DNA of 64,000 nt from Undaria pinnatifida (Eukaryota; Sar; Phaeophyceae; Laminariales; Alariaceae). Below are positions 10,241 through 19,935 of the stretch, piece by piece; the stretch's first letter is position 1, and the number at the start of each line of letters is the position of its first letter. The DNA lies in assembly GCA_012845835.1 (NCBI GenBank), contig JABAKD010000027.1, positions 14,788,573 to 14,852,572 of the forward strand. Reading direction: 5' to 3'. The notes beneath the pieces are model-generated. The model was given only the letters and a program-made list of their open reading frames with translations. It was not told the DNA's origin and made no database searches. A program made the translations under genes and the position numbers.

Positions 10241-12470
10241 TCTTGATACACCAATATAAAGGCTTGTTGGGCCGGTACACATGGGCCCCCAAAGGGGCAG
10301 TCTATTATAGATTATTTTTAGTACAAATTCAGCAGCAGTAACAGGAGATTCATCGCTTCTTTAATGAAGACGCCATTAATCTACAAGAGACCCGTCATTT
10401 TGGGCGCGTCAAGGGCACCGTCAAAGGCATACTATACCGCTTTTAGGGTAAGGGGCAGTCAGTCAAGGGGTCAAACCGCGGTCTGTTGTACACCAGGATA
10501 TAGCATCTACGGTTCCAAACAAACGAAACCAAAGTTTGCCTTGCAGTGAAGAGTGAACAACAAAATGCAGCGATGCAGCCTGCAAGAGCCTTGAAACCTG
10601 GGAGTGCCAAAACAAAGGAACTGATGTTCACGACAAAGCAGTCGTGACACGAGCGTAAATTGGTCGGGATATAAATCACAATTACGGGGGGGGGCGTGTA
10701 GGAGTCATTCCCGGGTTTCATACCTTGTGTTCTCGGGTTTGTGTTGGGGCTAGGGATACATGTTGAAAGTATAGCAGGGGTATTGATTCAAGTGAAACAC
10801 GGCTAGAGAAGAACGCCTTCGAGCATAAAGAGTGAAACCCGCTCGGCGTGCATGCATCTCTCGCATCATCTCCATTTGGTAGGTCGTGAAATAAAAGCAT
10901 CACAGCCGAAGTCAGCGGTCAAGCCAACTTAAGTAAGCCCATGGCCAGGCTAGCAAGTCGGAGGCAGACCGCAGACCGCAGACAGCAGGCAGAGGCTCTC
11001 CACGAATTATAAAAAAAGATACAAAATACGAATAAAACGAAACACAAAAAACATACTTCCTGGTGAAAGCTGAAAGCTCAAAGCGGGCTCTCTGACGTCT
11101 AGCTCTACGTTTAGCGCTAAAACAGCCTAGTTTTGGTACGAAAAAAACACGAAATAAACTGCTCGGAGGTGAAAGTTTTCTTCCACGTATTCCCCCTCCG
11201 TCTTTCTCTTTCGATTGTTTCCCCATAAATTTTCATTTTTCTCCCGGGCTGTGCGCACGCAGAGGACGTTCTTGAAGGCAATGGACTTACTTCTTTGGTG
11301 TTTTCTGTTTTCACTTTGCCCTAGGTTGTATAAATCCGAGAGTTGGGCTGGCCCTAAGTCTGTATCTCTCTCGCTTGGCGTCCATTTGAGCGCTGCGGCA
11401 CTCCCGATGCGGAGTTGTGTGTACCAGGTAGTGCGGAAAAGCTTTGCAGTGTCATGTACGAAAAGGGGTTGTTAATATTGTTCACATGGTCCTATAACCT
11501 GGTGCACAACCGTACGTACCAGGAATGAAATTCCAGTAATACTATATTGTGTTTAGTGTGAGATACGGGAGGGACAGGCAACCGCACGATGGGTGTTCTG
11601 GTATGGGTGCAATATGGGAAGAAGGGGAGGAGGGAGAGGGTACATGGATGGGCAAATCGTATCGCCAAAACAAATCTGAAAAATTCAATTCAATTCAATT
11701 CAATTTCAAAGCGCGTTTCAAAGAAGCGCGCCAACAATTCAACCATCACTCAATTCAGAAGTAATAAGGAACTTTTCGAGATTAGGAACCACGAAACCAC
11801 GCGATACAAAAATAGATCGAAGTGGTGGTGCGTCTTTCCTTTCTAAAGGGCGGGGGGGGGGGAAGGAAGGAAAAATGTGCTACAAGAGGGGCCGAGAGCG
11901 ATGTGCTTTGACGAGGGGGAGAGGGGGGAGTGTATGCGGGGTTGGAAAAGGAATGACTGGCGGTACTGAACTGAACTGTTCCGCCCATCATGTGAAAAAA
12001 CATAACGATTTTCGGCTAATCACCCGGTCGCTCGGTCTGTAAGCATATCCAAGTGACTGATGTCAGATGGCCGCTACGCGTTCTCGACGTGGAGGTAAGC
12101 AATCAGCGGCTTGCGCTAGCTAGCCCATAGGGTGAGAGACTGACGCAGGGGGGCACCATCAGTTCTTGGCGACGGAGGGGAGGGAGGGGTCTGCTCTGGC
12201 ATGGGGTGTCGAGAAGTCGTGATGGGCAGTAGGGGACGCAGTTTGAAATGGAGATGAAACATGACTCAAACCGCGCAGCAAGTAAAACGGTGAGACAGAT
12301 GAGAGTGACTTGACTTGAATATTGAATGCTGGCGGCCTCAGCCCGCTGCAATCATGGAGTATGATACGCAAAAAGCAAAACACGCTCAAAGGCAAAAGGA
12401 GAGGTAGGTGTGATAAGCCAACGTCTGCTGCTGCCGGAATACCAGGTATGTGTTTCTCTCTCGCGCGCGG
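10241..12470. other. No supported gene
   Basis: Mixed-composition DNA with no repeat family found elsewhere in the window and no exon that can be tied to a protein family. If the - strand exon at 12480-12560 is real, this stretch would be its first intron or later exons. I found no P-loop GAGESGKS-type motif on the minus strand. Confidence 0.25.
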
Positions 12471-12479
12471 CGCACCCAC

Positions 12480-12560
12480 CTGCTCTAGAGCCCGCTGGAG
12501 ATCTCGGCTACGTCTCGCTGCTGTCGTATCCTCCGCATCTTTAGACTGGGTGCACCCCAT
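12480..12560 (-). CDS. Candidate first exon with MGC lipidation motif (possible G-alpha N-terminus)
   Basis: The frame starts MGCTQSKDAEDTTAARRS and ends ...LQRALEQ directly at a CAG/GTGGGT splice donor. It is 27 codons long and ends in phase 0. Gly2 and Cys3 are the residues used for N-myristoylation and palmitoylation, so the product is probably membrane-anchored. The helix-like stretch after it (RRSRDLQRALEQ) resembles the amphipathic N-terminal helix of heterotrimeric G-protein alpha subunits, but other MGC proteins such as kinases and phosphatases start similarly. No later exon was found, so the gene is unproven. It is divergent from the exon at 13306, with 745 bp between. Confidence 0.35.
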
Positions 12561-13305
12561 GCTTCTTTGCTTGCTTGCTTCAGCTAGCTACCCCTGCTGC
12601 TTGCTGCTCCTGTGTGCTGCTGCTGTGTGTACCTGGTAAACTTGTACCTGGTAGCCAACACAAGGACTAATTTCTGTCTGGCGCTCTGTCTCGCAACCGA
12701 ACCAAAAGGCCACCGCCCTTCTCTCTTTGCGGTGAAGAAAGGACCGCTGAGTATTCCAGCTTCTACCTCACGGGGGTCTGGATACGCGCTCCAGTGGCAG
12801 TATGGCAACCGCTTTGGCCGAAACTCTCCAAAACACCCGACCCGCGGCTTCTCTCCAAGCGTTCCCAGTGGCTGATATGATAGATGTGCGGGACGGGCTT
12901 TTTTCGCCCCCGCGCTCGTCTGTGGTTTGTCAAGTTTTCCTGTGCTTTCCAGCTCTCCGGCTATCACGGGTGATCTCTAAGGTCGTGCCCGACCGTCCTA
13001 GCTCCAAGACAGCGGCTCACTGCTGTGTCGGGTAGGTTAGGTCCCAAGCTAAGGGACAGGCTAGGACACCTTCCTTGAGTGAGCGTTTTTGTGGTGTTGC
13101 TTTGTACAGCAGTTTGCGAGTGTCTCACGACGAGGTTGATATTTGTTTCTGGTTGTGCTGAATTTCGACGCAAAGCAATGCCCTTCATCTATACAAGAGG
13201 CATTATTAGGAAAGGGGAGAGCATGCTTATCATCCCCTGCTTTCGGTGTTCGATCGATCTAGAGTAGCGCTAGTACTGCTGGGGATAGAGCGTGCTTTGC
13301 TGGAC
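12561..13305. promoter_or_regulatory. Intergenic stretch between two divergent candidate first exons
   Basis: If both flanking exons are real this 745-bp stretch is a shared upstream region. It holds TGCTTGCTTGC and CTGCTG tracts and two TACCTGGTA motifs (12630, 12645). I see no firm TATA or initiator element. Overlapping frames on both strands (12584-12967 and 12802-13035) look like chance. Confidence 0.2.
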
Positions 13306-13472
13306 ATGAGGGCGTCCCTTGTGTGTGCACCGGTGCTGGCATCATGCGCGACGGCGTTCGTGGTGCACGCGCCGCCAAGCTCAGGTTTGACGACGGTGCC
13401 TGCCTCGACAACACGAGGCCATCAACAAATCTCAGCTGCTGTACGAGTAGCTAGCCGAGGATGTGCAAGGAG
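13306..13472 (+). CDS. Candidate first exon of a nucleus-encoded plastid protein (bipartite presequence)
   Basis: Translation starts MRASLVCAPVLASCATAF. This is a short basic start, a hydrophobic core, then ATAF. In heterokont algae plastid precursors carry a signal peptide cleaved before a Phe in an ASAF-like motif. The residues that follow (VVHAPPSSGLTTVPAS) are Ser/Thr/Pro-rich and basic later on, like a transit peptide. The exon ends in phase 2 at AGGAG/GTGAGT, a strong donor. No downstream exon was identified, so the mature protein is unknown. Codon 1 is chosen because it begins the hydrophobic segment; an earlier in-frame ATG at 13246 would hide it. Confidence 0.4.
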
Positions 13473-14987
13473 GTGAGTGAGCAGCGCGTAAAACCATGCA
13501 TGCTATTTCCTTCGACACCAGTGAGCTTAGTGTCCTGAGGCACAGCGTGCCTGTATATGCGCTTGTATCTGAGAGTGTCCGTCCTTGGTTCCTTCGGAAC
13601 GAGATGAACCTGGGATGTGAATAGAGGAATCATAGATCTACACGTGCGGCTGCGGCAGTCTGAGTCCACATGTGTTGCTTCTTATCCCCATACTAATTCC
13701 AGTATATAAGTACTCGTAGAGGGTACGAAGCAGAGAGCTAGATGACCACACTGGGTGGGACGGCAACCTACGGCAAGCAGTAGCGCATTTATGTAGTGAT
13801 GATGTACGGCTTGTGATTCATGCTTGACGTCGTCTTGTGGACGAACTATCTCTCACTGGCGTGGAGACTCTACTCTACGTCTGTTCATACCTCGCACATA
13901 TACTTGAATTCACGTGTCCAGCTGTAGGATGTTTCTTGGTACATGCATGTACTCGTCGTCGACTCTCAAACCTGTACTGTACCGGTATGTTTCCCCTTTG
14001 GATTTCAAACTTATGCTGAGACGTGCGATGATACTATTAATAGCGATACCACGGACGACCTGCTCTACGTTAGGCGTGGTTATTTGATGCCGATTATTAG
14101 TACCAGGTTCGTATGATACTACCTTCGTTTCCCACGAGTGTTGAACCCTGTAATATGGGTACATATGATAAGAGTTCGAACGGGTTATTGAGTGCTCGTA
14201 TTGTTCCACGAGCAAGCTACGACTACTATATGGAGCTGCAGACCTACGAAATACTACAGCAGTACTGCTAGAGTTTGTTACCTGGTACCTGGTACGTAAG
14301 TACGTACTGCTGTACTGACCACACCCCGGACAAAAGCCTTTGAATATGCCTATTGAATTCCAATAGGTTAGGGTATTGCATATCGATACCTATTGATACG
14401 TTCGATAAGTATGCGAATTTGTCGATCGATACCCATTGTTTGGACCAATAGGTCCAGAAAAATTGGTGCAATAGGCAATTGTTCTTAAGATAGGTGTGTG
14501 CATCTGTCTATCGATATCTATTTCAAATATATATTTCAAGGACGTCAGCCGTGAGTTCGACGAATATTCTTCGGCCAATAGGTTATGATAAATCGGCACA
14601 ATAGGCTATTGTTCTTACAATAGTTATCTCACACCGTCGATTGATACCTATTACTGTGACCAATAGGTACGTGAAAGTGTCGATCGATGCCTATTGTTTG
14701 ACCAATAGGTATGTGGAATGGTTGATCGATATATATTGCTATGAGCAGTAGGTATCGATCGATACCTATTGTTGACCAATAGGTATGTGAATTGTCGGAG
14801 GGCAAAAATAATAGGAGTAATAATACGTAGGTATGTGAATTGGTCGATCGATACATATTGCTATGAGCAGTAGGTGCAAAGCCCTGCACACGGTTGTCCA
14901 CCACGTATTGAGTATTCCTGTTGGTCTGTCCACAAGTTGGTGTATCGAATACCGATTAATTGAATATCGATACGTATTGTTAGTATG

Positions 14988-15200
14988 TTTGCCCTCCGAC
15001 AATATAGCGTAGATGCCGTTCCGAAGTAAATCGGATAACCTTCCATAGAGCAGTAGTATCTATGAAGTCGAATAATCCCTCCATAAAGCAGTGGTATCTT
15101 CTGCCAACCATTTACCCATTTCCTTTCCCCACACCTTTAATCTACTGCTTCCTTTCCTTACATACCGATTGAAATCCTCACAAGCCTATCGATTAATTAA
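14988..15200 (+). repeat. Repeat K copy (inverted partner near 63.5 kb)
   Basis: Starts TTTGCCCTCCGACAATA and continues through AGCGTAGATGCCGTTCCGA and AAGCAGTGGTATCTTCTGCC. The same order appears reverse-complemented at 63400-63625. GTCGGAGGGCAAA also occurs at 14796, so a 180-bp segment here is flanked by inverted copies of that motif. Confidence 0.55.
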
Positions 15201-15898
15201 AACTTATTTTAATACCAGGTTTTATCGTAAAGCTGCTGTTTTGAAACAAAAGGCAAGAAGTAGGTCCAGGTACATATTATTGCTATCATCCAAGGTATTC
15301 ATTAAAACAATAGGAGGGGTATACGGCGCTTATAGGTATGTTCTAAGCAGTACGAGGGTATACATTTACAAGCAGTAGTAGGTAGCGATCGAAACCCTTG
15401 CAAATATATATATATATATTATTTTGTCAGTAGGTATCGATCGATACCCTTGAAAACGTATTAAATTGGGCAATAGGCATCGATCGATACCCTTGCAAAC
15501 CTATTACATTGAGCAATAGGTATCGATCGATATCATCGCACACCTATCGCTTTAACCAATAGGTATTGACTGGTGGCGATAAAAAGGTATTGATCGAACG
15601 ATAGCCTGTTGGGAGTAATATTCAAATCATGTTGGTGCCCAAGATACGTATCGATATACACCTTCGCAAGCATATCGGTAGCACAATATGCTATTGTGGC
15701 CACTGCCCTTACCCTATTGTTGCTTACAATACCCATTGATAGACCCCGAAGCTGAGCTATTGTGCCCCGCGATAGGTACAAGTACCGATCCTCATAGTTG
15801 CCGACATATTGTTGGCCCAATAGCCTGTTCGATGAGGTATTATCCGGGGTATAAGAAGGAACTCGACGGCTCACAAACAGGTCGCTTTAAAGGACTGC

Positions 15899-16125
15899 AG
15901 GCTTGAGCTTCGCATCGAACACATAAGTAGTAATAACCACTTTGTTGTTGAGACCATCCACCTTGAGCTTCTTCGGGCACAACACGGACAGACAGCGCGG
16001 TTTTCGGGGATTCTCCGCTGGGCTGGAGGGGCGTGCGGCGTGGATGATGAATGGCGAACTAGAGTTGATTGTATCTAGGCGGGCTGTTTTCGAGCGCCTT
16101 TGCTCTCCAACACTGAAACAATAAA
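15899..16125 (-). other. Unidentified open stretch inside the palindrome array
   Basis: About 75 codons stay open on the minus strand, after an acceptor-like TTATTGTTTCAG, and include CPKKLKVDGLNNKVVITTY before a stop. The + strand is also open over part of it. GC content is higher than the surroundings. No family is recognised; it may be a fragment of an exon or transposon gene. Confidence 0.2.
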
Positions 16126-16684
16126 ATGGCGTAAGGTCTACGTACCGATACCTATCATCCGAAACGATAGAATGGTGAAAGGTTTATGAGTACCTATCGT
16201 CCCAAATAATATAATTGTGAAAGGTCTATCGATACCTATTTTCCAAATCAATAGGTTGGTGAAAGGTATATCGAACCTATAGGTTCCGCCTCTCAGCGCC
16301 AATATCCTATTGCCCGAACAATACCGTCCTGAACATGTCTATCGATACCTACTTGTTGTATCAATATGTTCAGATAAATAGGTACAATAGGCAATTGCCC
16401 AAACAGTAGATCGCTGAATATGACAATCAATACCCATTGTCGGCCCCAATAGGTTACGAAAAGTGCCCATCGATACCTATCGCGGGCAACAATAGGTCTC
16501 CTATTGGAATAGGATCCTATCTATTGCCTATTGGCCTGGAACCTGTTGTCCAGATTGTGGTTACTGACTGGTACCGTAATAGTAGGTCATAGTGGGAATC
16601 ATGTCCACGGCTCGGAAGTTATCTTTGGCAGCATCCTCTCAGTGAACTATCTCGCTTTGGGGTAGGGATGGGTACTGGCGCAGT

Positions 16685-17100
16685 ATTGTTGTTGTTGCTG
16701 TTGTTGTTCTCGTATTAACTCGCATAAGCAGGTCCGTGGTCACAGGACAGCAGTGTTGTTGTCTCACATTAACTCGCATAATCAAGTCCGTGGTCACAGG
16801 ACAGGCTCTAGTCACTCTGGAGCTGAGGAATACCCCAGGGAGAAAACACGAAAAAACCGGAGGTGGTACACGCATATATCACAGCTGACGCAATTCATGC
16901 CTCCGCCAGAAACATACAAAAAGTGAAATCGGGGGTCAGCCTAAGATGTGCCAGGTCCATACTGGTGCATGCGTCTCACTACTCGCGCCTGGAAAAACCG
17001 ACTACAGTATACCGCTTGCCACCCAGTAAAGACTACCACGTATATATTACACGTAGCACCTATCACTACGCATACGACGACAGACGCAAGTCGAATAGAA
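16685..17100 (-). mobile_element. SINE-2, near full length
   Basis: Read reversed, it runs from about 17100 (ACTTGCGTCTG region) through the GGTGGCAAGCGG block, the TATATGTTTCTGGCGGAGGC block, CTCCAGAGTGACTxGAGCC and CTGTGACCACGGACTTG to an AAC-rich tail at 16685. A second tail unit (16755-16775) suggests one SINE end landed in another. Sisters lie at 30357-30700 and 34855-35260. Confidence 0.55.
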
Positions 17101-17189
17101 AAAGAAACAAAGAAAATAAAAAAAGATAGTGTATAATGGCCTAACCCCAACCCGATAAAAATGAAGGCGTGTACTGGGCGGGGAAAGGG

Positions 17190-17260
17190 GAAGACGCCTG
17201 TGACCACGACTTGTCCAGAAGGTCGCTGAGGGTAAAACCTCTTACGAGTTGAGCTGGAGA
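17190..17260 (+). mobile_element. SINE-1 tail fragment
   Basis: GAAGACGCCTGTGACCACGA, CTTGTCCAGAAGG and a following GAGCTGGAGAGT block match the SINE-1 3' end. Confidence 0.45.
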
Positions 17261-17469
17261 GTAACCGGCAGTGGTGATAGAGAAAATACTGGTATGCGAA
17301 TATGCTGCCAGTGCAAGTATATTGCCAGTGCAAGTATACTGGTTGAAAACACCGGTACTAACTGTCTGTATACCAGGTACTTGAACAGCAGTATGTTGAC
17401 CTTTCGTGCGTCCCGCAAAACGCCGTTCACAGAACGGAAAACCTTTTTGAGAACTGAGTAAACGAGATC

Positions 17470-17700
17470 AACAAAGAGAAAGGGACGGGGATTTGCGCAA
17501 GGTGGCCGAGTCTTTGTATTTCCGCAATCGACTCCGCCCCAGATTGTCAGAAGGCAAGCGACGCGAAAATATCCTAAAACTCGTCTCAAGCGGGGCCCCC
17601 TCACTGACCGAGAGGGGCGATGGCTTTAAGCCGCGAGCTGCAGCTTCACCGCCAGGTTGCGACGTCGCCACAACAGTATACTGCGGGAATCCAGTATACT
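17470..17700. other. GC-rich island open on both strands
   Basis: Two opposed frames (+ 17493-17759, - 17468-17671) cover the same GC-rich block. Neither shows a domain I can name, and both are bordered by AGTATACTG-rich sequence. It could be a single exon whose strand cannot be decided. Confidence 0.2.
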
Positions 17701-17887
17701 GGCTTGCCGATTTCTACAGCAGTATATACTGCTGGCCAACCAGATACTTTACAAGTTGACTTTTTTTGCAGGCAGTTGGAACTAGTGTATCGGTGAATGT
17801 CTAGGGCTTCGCACTCTTGTAAAACACTACTTATGTTTCCAGTAACTACTGGCACAGTAGCTACTAAAGTTTGCGAATGTGTTGCCA

Positions 17888-18350
17888 GGGGAGGTGATAT
17901 AAGTACCCTCTGGGGTTCGTGAAGGCCACGTACCCTCGGCCGGGGGTACGTCTATATACGCACGAACCCCCGTACGAACCCCCCTCCAGTAGCACTGCTG
18001 TTGTATTGGACGGCGTTACGAGGGCGGATTCACTGATGATTGTGGGGAGACAGACATGGAGGATAACACCCATGTGAAAAAATGGTCGACCAAACCCCTT
18101 CTAGTTTTCGTGCAAGCATCCATCATGTTCGCGCTGTACTCCCTTTGATAACCGAAGCAAGGGCTTTGCGCTGCACATGGGTGATTTCCTCCATGTCTGT
18201 CTCCCCACAATCACCAGTGAATCCGCCCTCGTAACGCCGCCCAATACAACAGCAGTACTACTGGAGGGGGGTTCGTGCGTATATAGACGTACCCCCGGCC
18301 GAGGGTGCGTGGCCTCCACAAACCCCCGAGGGTACTTATATCACCTCCCC
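17888..18350. mobile_element. 463-bp foldback element
   Basis: Two arms of about 185 bp in inverted orientation (17888-18075 and 18174-18350) flank a 98-bp loop. The outer ends are GGGGAGGTGATATAAGTACC and its inverse. The arms contain ACCCTCGGCCGGGGGTACGT and GACAGACATGGAGGA. No transposase frame is present, so it would be non-autonomous. A one-arm relative lies at 28285-28385. Confidence 0.7.
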
Positions 18351-18726
18351 GCGCTATCATAGCCTCGGCTCCACCTCGTGTAGATACAAGATTGTACCCA
18401 GCTGGTATTAATTTTTAGTGCGGTGTTATATACTGTGGTCTACTGGAAAAGCGTGAGAAAAGACGCGGAGGAAATCGCACACGCCGCGCGAGTCGCGACA
18501 CGACGTGGTGACAATATTACTGCCGATCCTGCAAGGGTAAAAGATAGAAATACCATCAAACAAGGACGTTTGTTTCACTTTTCACTCGCATCAGTGTAGC
18601 GTAGCACATGGATGGTGACGATGCTACACGTACTCGAAATCTCGATCGAATTGACACAAGGCTCAATTGAGTATGATCTGACATCATACCAAGGGTAGTC
18701 AGTCTACTGATACAGATATAAGGGGT

Positions 18727-19014
18727 TTGGTCGACCATTTTGATGCAAACCGCCCGGATAATCATGATAGAGGGATGGAGATGGTGGCGAGGTTCATGCG
18801 GGATGCGCAGGATTTTATGAGGTACACCCCTCTTTCTGTCGGCCCTCCATATATCTCTAGAACCCTCAATCCGCCCGATTCGTCTGTCAGAAGTAAAAAG
18901 GGGAGTAGGCATCGAGATTGTGCGGAGCAAGGTCCATCGAGGAAGAGGCTAAATATCCGCGTCGGTGGCCATCAAGAGTGGGACAACGTGGTGAGATTGT
19001 TCAGTCAATCCTGA
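18727..19014 (+). CDS. Unidentified 95-codon open frame
   Basis: Begins MVDHFDANRPDNHDRGMEMV and is rich in Arg, Asp and Met, without low complexity. No domain is recognised. A 22-bp stretch just around its start (GGGGTTTGGTCGACCATTTT) repeats inverted in the loop of the foldback element at 18080, which argues for a repeat-derived frame. A - strand frame (18556-18930) overlaps it. Could be an exon or TE remnant. Confidence 0.2.
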   Translation: MVDHFDANRPDNHDRGMEMVARFMRDAQDFMRYTPLSVGPPYISRTLNPPDSSVRSKKGSRHRDCAEQGPSRKRLNIRVGGHQEWDNVVRLFSQS

Positions 19015-19662
19015 CCGCCGTGCGCTTCACTCATGTAAGGCCGTGATGATGTTATCGGTAGAGAAAGGCCGAGGGAATGAGGTTGGGGGGGTGGGGGGGG
19101 GTGTCAATTGCTTGACCCGCTCAGCTTCGTGAGAAGGAGCGTGGGCGCACCGTAGATATGCCGATGTGGGGTTCCGCAGAGCAATACATGAGAGATATTT
19201 GTATTTCATGTGCCTGACCACTCGCGCCTGCTACGGTATACGTGTACGTCTCGTGCACGTCTGGAGGTTGTTGTCTGCACCCCGGAGCCTGAGGAGCATG
19301 CACCAAAATATGGCGTATACATCAGAAGGCGTAAAATGTCCAGGAGGTGTATACTGGTATACGTCACCCCACACTTGCGACAAGGGTTACCTGTAGCCCA
19401 AGAATATCGCACACTTGCTTTGTTGCCGCCGTTATCGCCAGGAAATGATTGCTGCTTCGCTGATGATGTCGCTTTTGACACAGGAGATATTCCCCCTCCC
19501 CCTCCCCTCGGGGGGCTGTGCCTTGCGCCTGTACTAAAATCAACTATTAATACCAATTACAGCATGCTGCAGTAAAAATGTACCGGTATTCATTTTTGTT
19601 CATCAATTTGCCATCCGACATTGTGCAGCGAGTCAGTGTCATCAAAGACGATATGAGTTTCG
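19015..19662. other. Left flank of the recombinase element
   Basis: No gene supported. The last bases before 19663 read ATGAGTTTCGAC, which matches the interior of reverse-oriented R1 and continues on the other side of the element at 26334. A + strand frame here contains CCFADDVAF, which recalls a reverse-transcriptase box but stands alone. Confidence 0.35.
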
Positions 19663-19934
19663 ACAAAGGAGAGGGTTATGACCTTCGGGAACCGAAAGCG
19701 GCGTAACCCGTGGTTTGTTTGGACGCGAAAGAATTTAGGGTTGTTGTTCCATGCTCTGGTAACGGTCCACCACACGGTAGTTGGTGGCCATCACTCTTCG
19801 GTTGACTCGCGCAGCTAGGTAAGCCCGCACGTCGGAGGGCAAGGGACGGTACCGTGTAGGCTGTGCGACCAGAGAAGAGGCAAGTGTTAGTAGCCGGCCA
19901 GCGACCCAGCATTAGGTCGGCTCTCGTGATATTT
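19663..19934 (+). repeat. Split direct repeat A1 (left end)
   Basis: 272 bp, starting ACAAAGGAGAGGG and ending CTCTCGTGATATTT. It appears identical to A2 at 25678-25949. The satellite array starts directly after it. Confidence 0.85.
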
Positions 19935-19935
19935 A

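Larger units (their letters stand above)
13690..16610. repeat. Array region of palindromic CAATAGGTATCGAT repeats
   Basis: Dozens of degenerate copies of CAATAGGTATCGAT joined to its reverse complement, a 26-bp palindrome with CGATCGAT at its centre. Half-sites spaced irregularly (20-100 bp) are densest at 14330-14870 and 15375-16530. It reads as an expanded cryptic repeat, not a gene. A GC-rich open stretch at 15900-16120 interrupts it and is listed separately. Confidence 0.6.

Noticed and set aside
19210-19575. CCFADDVAF, resembling a reverse-transcriptase YADD box
   Set aside because: Isolated motif; no other RT blocks at the expected distances, and it lies outside the element boundary.
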